Positions 57,861 through 64,000 of a stretch of DNA of 64,000 bases are shown here, one piece after another. The notes under the pieces are model-generated. The model did no database searches and was not told the DNA's origin. It worked only from the letters and a program-made list of their open reading frames with translations. Numbering within the stretch: the stretch's first letter is position 1; each line of letters begins with the position of its first letter. Source of the stretch: Gadus chalcogrammus. Lineage: Eukaryota > Chordata > Actinopteri > Gadiformes > Gadidae. A program made the translations under genes and the position numbers. The stretch spans positions 5,450,005 through 5,514,004 of the forward strand of contig NC_079428.1 in the NCBI RefSeq assembly GCF_026213295.1, written 5' to 3'.

Positions 57861-60800
57861 ATGGCGCCTCGAGGCGCGCGAGGCGCCGGGACCGAGGCCG
57901 TGCTGCGGCTCCTGCTGCTGCTGGGCTCGCTGTGTGCGTGCGGGGCGGAAGAAGGTAAGACCTTAAATGCCGTCAAACTTTACTTTGTCTCCTTGACCTG
58001 AACCTAGCTTAAAATAGGCGACGGCTATAGTTATCTAACAACGACCGTGTAACTTCAATACTCTTTACAACCAACTAACTACAAGTACAAGTCAAGCACT
58101 CTCACCTCACTAATTAATGACTTGATTTTCTCCTCGAACTAAACATACGTTTAACAAGTACTGTTACTATTGTTGTACAACTATAATAAGTATACTCCAA
58201 CAACACGTTTATACTGCAACTAGATACCAGAACTAAATGTTCTAGCTAGGAATGACAGGAGGGACAGAATGATGGAGTGATGATAGAGGAGAGGCAGAAT
58301 GATGGAGTGATGATAGAGGAGAGGCAGAACGATGGAGTGATGATAGAGGAGAGACAGAACGATGGAGGGAGGATAAGGGAGAGACAGAACGATGGAGGGA
58401 GGATAAGGGAGAGACAGAACGATGGAGGGAGGATAAGGGAGAGACAGAATGATGGAGGGATGATAAGGGAGAGACAGAATGAGGGAGGGATGATAAGGGA
58501 GAGACAGAACGAGGGAGGGAGGATAAGGGAGAGACAGAATGATGGAGGGCGGATAGAGATGAGTCAGAATGACTACTGCTAGTAATATTTATAAACTACA
58601 TCTGCTGGTAATACTACTGCTGCTAGTAAGACCACAACTGCTAGTTATACTATTCTACTGCTTCTATAATACTACTACTGCTAGTAATACTTCGACTGGT
58701 AATAATACTACTGCTGCTATAATACTAATACTGATAGTAATACTACTAGTGGAGGTGGTATTACTTATACTACTCAAAGTAAAACGGTCGCTAGTAATAC
58801 TACTAGTGGTAGTGGTGATATTTCTCATGCTCATGATAAAAACTGTTGTTTGTAAAACTACTAGTGGTAGTGGTAATAGTATTGCGGCTCATAGTAAAAC
58901 TGTCGCTAGTAATACTACTAGTGGTTGTGGTAATGCTGGTACTGCTGGTAATACAACCACTATTCCCCAGAGGTGGTGTTGAACACCAAGCTGGAGACCT
59001 CAGATCTGCAATGGACCGGCTTTCCTAACGATGACCAACAGGTGAAGTGTCCATTTGTCCTCCTGTCTTTGTGTGTCTATCTGTCTGTATCTCTTACCTG
59101 TCTGTCTCTGTCTGTTTGTCTCTATCCTGTATGTCTCTAACCCGTCTTTCTCTAGCCTGTCTGTCTGTGTGTCTTGCTAACCTGAATGCCTGTCTGTCTC
59201 TATCCTGTCTGTCAGTCTCTAACCTATTCGTCTCTTACCTGTCTGTCTCTATCCTGTCTGTCTGTCTCTAACCTATTCGTCTCTTACCTGTCTTTCTCCT
59301 TCCTGTCTGTCTGTCTCTAACCTATTCGTCTCTTACCTGTCTTTCGCCATCCTGTCTGTCTGTCTCTATCCTATTCGTCTCTTACCTGTCTGTCTCTATC
59401 CTGTCTGTCTGTCTCTAACCTATTTGTCTCTAACCTGTCTGTCTCTATCCTGTCTGTCTGTCTCTATCCCATTTGTCTCTTACCTGTCTTCCTCCTTCCT
59501 GTCCGTCCATCTAATCTGTCTGTCTCTAACCTGTCTGTCTGTTTGTTGGTCTCGCTTACCTGCCTGCCTATCTGTCAGTAACCTCTCGGCCTCTGACCTG
59601 TCTGTCTCCAACCTGTCTGAGTTTAGTGGGAGGAGGTGAGCGGTCGTGACGACGATGCCAACAGTGTACGGACCTATCAGATATGCAGCCCTGCCAGCGC
59701 CAGTTCCTATTGGCTGAGGACACGCTGGATCCCCCTCAAGGCTGAGACCGTTCTCTACGTAGAAATACGGTGGGTTTGATTGACAGATAGAATATAATCT
59801 GATTGGTGGATGTAAACAAGGTATATGGATGATCTGATAGGTTGCTGTAAACCGGCTGTATGCATGATCGGATTGGTTGATGTAAACGAAGTGTATGGAT
59901 GATCTGATTGGTTGATGAAAACGAGGTGTATGAATAATTTAAAACACTGGGTTGAGAGATGGGGGTTGAGATGGTTTATAAAACTTAATTGTTTTGCCAT
60001 AAGCAGATAAATGTATATTATTAATTAATACAACATACTGGGGGTGAACTTCCATTTTTTACATTTGTCTAAATATACGATGTATGATTAGACGATCAGT
60101 TTCAATGGTTCTTACAAATCAGAATCAACCATGCAAATTCTAAGTCGATGACACCCCTACAATTAGTAGTTTTCATATTGAGTCATTAATTGGACAGTGA
60201 TTTTATACAACATACAATTAGAAGGAATTAGCTTTAATCGTTGATGAAAAAAATTATCTTTATTAATCCCAGGCAGGGAATATACTGAAAGTGAGTGATG
60301 TGTTCCCCTTTAGGTTCACCATGATGGAATGTTCCAGTCTGAACTACCGTCAATGTAAAGAAACGTTCAACCTGTACTACTATCAGAGTCCCACGGACAA
60401 CGCTACACTCACACAGCCCATGTGGATGGAGAACCCCTACACCAAGGTAAACACTAAGCTAGTCTAATTGGGTCTGACCTAATCAAGTCTAATTTAACCT
60501 AGTCTAACCTAACCTATTTTTTACCTCACCTTGTTATAACCCCATTTGTCTAATATAATCTAGTACAACCTCATCCAGCCTAATCCAGTTGAATCAAACC
60601 CTTTCTAATCTACTTGAACCTAGATTTAAATCGAATTAATAAATCTGTAATTCATTTGATCAATAATCTGAAATCAATGAAAGTTTATACAATGTTAATT
60701 TTCAGGTGGACACGGTGGCTGCGGACCACCTGTTGAGGCGTGGGGGGGAGCGGCGGTCTAATCTGAAGACCCTGCGGGTGGGTCCAGTGGGGTCCGGTCC

Positions 60801-61651
60801 AGGGGGGGCCACCAGGGGGGTGTACCTGGCCTTCCAGAGCCAGGGGGCCTGCATGGCCCTGCTGGCGGTGCGGGTGTACTACAGGAAGTGCCCCGCCCTC
60901 ATCCACTCCTTCACCAGCTTCCCGGAGACCATCCCACACACACTGGTGCAGCAGGTAGAGACCGTCCCACACACACTGGTGCAGCAGGTAGAGACCGTTC
61001 CACACACACTGTTAGAGACCGTCCCACACAGACTGGTGCAGCAGGTAGAGACCGTCCCACACACACTGTTAGAGACCGTCCCACACACACTGGTGCAGCA
61101 GGTAGAGACCGTCCCACACACACTGTTAGAGACCGTCCCACACATACTGTTAGAGACCGTCCCACACACACTGTTAGAGACCATCCCACACACACTGTTA
61201 GAGACCGTCCCACACAGACTGTTAGAGACCGTCCCACACACACTGTTAGAGACCGTCCCACACAGACTGTTAGAGACCGTCCCACACACACTGTTAGAGA
61301 CCGTCCCACACACACTGTTAGAGACCGTCCCACACACACTGGGTTAGCAGGTAGAGACCGTCCCACACACACTGGTGCAGTTAGAGACCGTCCCAAACAC
61401 ACTCTCACTTTGTAACGGCGTGTGCGTGTGTGTTGTTTTTGCGTGTAGGTTGGACAATGTGTATAATCGGTGTGTATTCCAGGCGCTGGGTGTTTGTGTG
61501 GAGAATGCGGGGACCCCCTCTGGAGAGAAGACGAGCCGTCCCAGCATGCTTTGCGGTGAGGACGGCCAGTGGGTCGGGATGGGGACCGTCTCCTCCAGCT
61601 GTGCCTGTCGCCCTGGTTACGAAGCCAACCCGTCACATCTCAGATGTCGAG
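57861..61651 (+). CDS. ephb4: Eph receptor tyrosine kinase, ephrin-B4-receptor-like, 5' part
   Basis: Receptor for membrane-bound ephrins; only the extracellular N-terminal part is in the window. Exons join in phase: 57861-57954, 58971-59041, 59627-59769, 60314-60446, 60706-60954 and 61483-61651, ending in phase 1 at the donor of the last. The first exon gives a signal peptide ([10 protein letters not shown], then Leu-rich [14 protein letters not shown]). The ligand-binding domain follows: [82 protein letters not shown] and FPETIPHTL. Then the start of the Cys-rich region: LCGEDGQW and [41 protein letters not shown] and the GEDGQW pattern favour EPHB4 among Eph receptors; a or b copy is not resolved. 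The ligand-binding domain, which is largely one exon in most vertebrate Eph genes I know, is here spread over four, and the exon ending at 60954 runs into coding-like repeats. Confidence 0.85.
58255..58570 (+). repeat. 30-bp purine-rich minisatellite in Eph intron 1
   Basis: About ten copies of AGAACGATGGAGGGAGGATA plus AGGGAGAGAC. Confidence 0.96.
59050..59620 (+). repeat. CTGTCTGTCTCTAACCTATT array in Eph intron 2
   Basis: TCTG/TCTC-based units with the higher-order phrase TCTCTTACCTGTCTGTCTCT, running up to the acceptor at 59626. Confidence 0.93.
60922..61400 (+). repeat. coding-derived 33/24-bp array across an Eph splice donor
   Basis: Units GAGACCGTCCCACACACACT plus either GGTGCAGCAGGTA (33 bp) or GTTA (24 bp). 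The first unit is the exon end itself ([10 protein letters not shown]). Perfect copies of GCAGCAG|GTAGAG put donors at 60955, 60988, 61045 and 61102. All unit lengths are multiples of three and the frame stays open to a TAG at 61345. Confidence 0.97.
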
Positions 61652-61779
61652 GTGAGCACACACATTCAGCGGTCGACGCGTTCCTCACCCCCCGTACCCT
61701 CTTACCGCTAATAAGTCTAAAGCGTGTGTAATAAGTCTAAAGTGTGTCGACCTCTATCGGACGATTCAATGCAATTAAA

Positions 61780-61960
61780 CAATGAAAGCTATGCATCCAT
61801 CATGGGATATAGGTTTGAAATAAGTGTGAATCAGTTGTGAACTTATTTTACGGTGCATCATGGATATTGTATTATAGGTATTATAATACAATATCCAATA
61901 TTCCTATAAAGTGCAATATTGTAAGTATTGCACTTTATAGGAACCAGATGTGTACACTTG
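61780..61960. repeat. dispersed repeat related to 54580-54710
   Basis: Second copy of the family noted at 54470-54720. It contains an extra palindromic stretch around GTATTATAGGTATTATAATAC. Confidence 0.55.
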
Positions 61961-61964
61961 CGGA

Positions 61965-62520
61965 TAACAATAGTAAATACTGCAGAACTGGAAAATGCAA
62001 TTTGTGAATAAATTGCGGTGTGAATGTTGGCTGTTGGCTTTCAACAATTTGTAACATCACATGGGTTGAATGGAGTTAAAACAGAACTCAAAAGTCAGTC
62101 TTTAATAACATAATATCTACAACAATATATTCACGCAAACCATTTTAACAATAACAACAAATTTCCTACTGGAAAATTTCCTAAATCAAAAGTCACAAAC
62201 AATGTCCAACACTTTCAGAAACCAAACCGGGACAAGGAAACATGACCTCATCTAAATCCAAACCCACCACACCCAACAAGTGACCACCTTAGGTCTTCCG
62301 CTGAGAGCCAGCTCTCCCTTCCACGTAGCCGCGGCTGTAATTTTGGGCTGGTCTGGAGGTGATCAGGGACCTTCCTGTTGTTCTCTGGGGTTCAGAGGTC
62401 ATCGCGCTGAAATCAGGACGAGTTGTCATGAGCACGGGCGGCCTCATCTGCTTTTGGTTAACCTGGAACACACACGCAGACACACACGCTGCACACGCTG
62501 CCCAAGGTCACTTCCTGTCT
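61965..62520. other. Eph intron sequence, no gene seen
   Basis: AT-rich then mixed sequence. No Eph exon or other coding exon could be supported. Confidence 0.5.
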
Positions 62521-62529
62521 CCATTGTTC

Positions 62530-62549
62530 CTGTCTCTCTCTCTCTCCCT

Positions 62550-62604
<55 letters not shown>

Positions 62605-62633
62605 CTCTCTGTCTCTGTCTCTCTGTCTCTCTG

Positions 62634-62706
<73 letters not shown>

Positions 62707-62751
62707 TCTCTCTCCTCTCTGTCTCTGTCTCTGTCTCTGTCTCTGTCTCTG

Positions 62752-62813
<62 letters not shown>

Positions 62814-62827
62814 TCTCTCTCTCTCTG
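62530..62827 (+). repeat. (CT)n / (TCTG)n tract in Eph intron
   Basis: About 300 bp of CTCT and CTCTGT repeats. It creates Arg/Glu- and Ser/Leu-rich false frames. Confidence 0.96.
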
Positions 62828-62829
62828 TG

Positions 62830-63830
62830 TGAGGGGTGCATGCTGGGAGCATGGGGGGAGTGGCGAGTGTTCGGTCAGACTTTTTCCTGGTTTGTCTTTG
62901 AGATGAGCGATTCTTCAAACTCACCGTCTTTTCGTTAAACTATTGTTGGGTCGTGTGTTTGAGGGGGAAGAAGGGCGGGTTAGGCGGACGCGGCATCCTC
63001 CGAGACACCGCCCCCTATTGATCCGACCCGTGATCCCTTTGATCCCCCCCATTGACCCCCCCCCCCCCCCCAGACGCGCTTGTGTGTGTCATCTCTGACC
63101 ATACCGTCTGACAATGTGACAGTCTCATGTGTACCGACTGTTATCACCGACGCTGCCCTTAAGCAAGGGCTGCGGTGCTTTTAGTTCACATGCCGGGTTT
63201 CAGAACAATTCTAACTTGGCTACAAAAGAATCCTAGTCGGACTCATGTTCAGTCTCTAAGGAGCACAGCCTTTATGTTTCCAGAGGGGCCGTCCGAGTTC
63301 ACGTTTCATGCAGAGTCCAAAACACGAGGATTCATGTTACGCTGTCTGAGCGAGCAGAGGCTGTTTGAGCTGTTTTGAGAGCGGTGATCTCGGACCTCAA
63401 AAAATGTGCGTGCCTGCAAAAGCAAAGACAGATGACGGAGCTCCAGCCTGCCAGCGGCGGGGTTGGAAACACGGCTACAGGTGGATTAGCGGGGCAGCCT
63501 TTAAGCGGGGAACAGCTATCGACGGCAGCGCCACATCCGTCGTCGAATTCCGCTGCCGCCTTGCAAATGGCTTGTGGGAGTAAACCTGGTGGATTGAAAA
63601 AGTTTAAGGCCTGTAGAAAATATCACTGCAACAAGTAGAACTCTGAAAGCTGGCCGAGCCAAGAATACAAAGAGAGCTCACCAAGGCGTGTAAAATGATC
63701 ATGTTTCAAGGGTTGCTCTCTTTTACCCAACATTTTCTTTGCTGTCTCTGTTTCCCCTCAATGGAAAAAAGAACAGTGTTGGTCTCATTTAATATTGATG
63801 TATGGAGGGAAGAACCTAAAGAGGTCTTCA
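62830..63830. other. Eph intron sequence without recognised exon
   Basis: Mostly unique sequence with a C run at 63047-63072. Open frames at 63365-63638 show no family I recognise. Confidence 0.5.
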
Positions 63831-64000
63831 ATTAAAGATACCTGGAAGAAACGTCATGTGTTTTCCCTGCAGGAATCACACCTTGATACAGGTAATGACA
63901 GTGATTGAGATACTTAATTAAAGAGACCTGCACTTTCAAGGAACTTTGTGTGGTTTTCCTGCAGGAAGCACACAGTCATCCGAGTAATGACAGTGATTGA
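63830..64000 (+). repeat. tandem duplication running off the right edge
   Basis: Two imperfect units share ATTAAAGAKACCTG, GTGTKGTTTTCCTGCAGGAA (GTGTTTTCCCTGCAGGAA in the first) and GTAATGACAGTGATTGA. Units are about 90 bp; further copies may lie beyond the window. Confidence 0.8.

Noticed and set aside
58277..58582. [10 protein letters not shown] repeat protein
   Set aside because: 30-bp intronic minisatellite in the first Eph intron.
60706..61347. Single 213-codon Eph exon including the whole ETVPHTLL array
   Set aside because: It would end in a TAG at 61345 and miss the conserved GEDGQW segment. A good donor at 60955 joins in phase to 61483. Limited use of downstream donors is kept as a finding.
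61449..61482. Alternative Eph acceptor at 61449 (TGCGTGTAG)
   Set aside because: It would add [15 protein letters not shown] sequence that the family lacks. The acceptor at 61482 aligns cleanly.
63365..63638. Two overlapping frames near the right end
   Set aside because: No recognised family, no splice-phase link to the Eph gene, and average composition. Too weak to call a gene.

Overview
This is a vertebrate, almost certainly teleost fish, genomic segment. It holds intron-rich genes with GT-AG boundaries and animal protein families, and it is unusually dense in CA/TG and CT microsatellites and in minisatellites. Such tandem-repeat density is reported for cod-like fishes (Gadiformes), but the species cannot be proven from this window. 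There are no bacterial operons, CRISPR arrays or phage genes.

All eight genes I can support lie on the + strand. In order they are: trappc1 (3' part, 2-2062), slc25a11 (3010-7371), pfn1 (12412-14439), eno3 (16921-24195), a C-type natriuretic peptide precursor (26700-27319), a SERP/RAMP4-family ER membrane protein (29438-30725), camta2 (33093-53318), and the 5' part of an Eph receptor most like ephb4 (57861 to beyond the right end). The slc25a11-pfn1-eno3-camta2 set matches human 17p13. A natriuretic peptide gene beside an enolase and a CAMTA gene mirrors the human 1p36 region (NPPA/NPPB, ENO1, CAMTA1), as expected of an ancient duplicated block. Exons were assigned by translating between splice sites and checking that phases join. 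Enolase (434 aa), SERP (66 aa), the carrier (304 aa) and profilin (133 aa) all reconstruct without a break. camta2 reconstructs at about 1526 aa with one apparent missing base in the TIG-domain exon.

Intergenic regions hold promoter elements (CCAAT/TATA, GC boxes, CRE sites), non-autonomous DNA transposons (a 1.13-kb hAT-like element with an 8-bp target duplication in an eno3 intron, and several inverted-repeat MITEs), a tRNA-derived SINE in a camta2 intron, and a perfect 51-bp-arm hairpin upstream of pfn1.

The most unusual feature is a recurring architecture. In at least six introns (trappc1, slc25a11 twice, eno3, camta2, ephb4) the tandem-repeat unit contains or begins exactly at the neighbouring splice junction, so the true donor or acceptor is followed or preceded by several near-copies. 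In the Eph gene the units are in-frame coding copies of the exon end plus its donor, which looks like an intron built by tandem duplication of exonic sequence. In slc25a11 a 69-bp acceptor duplication would add 23 codons in frame.
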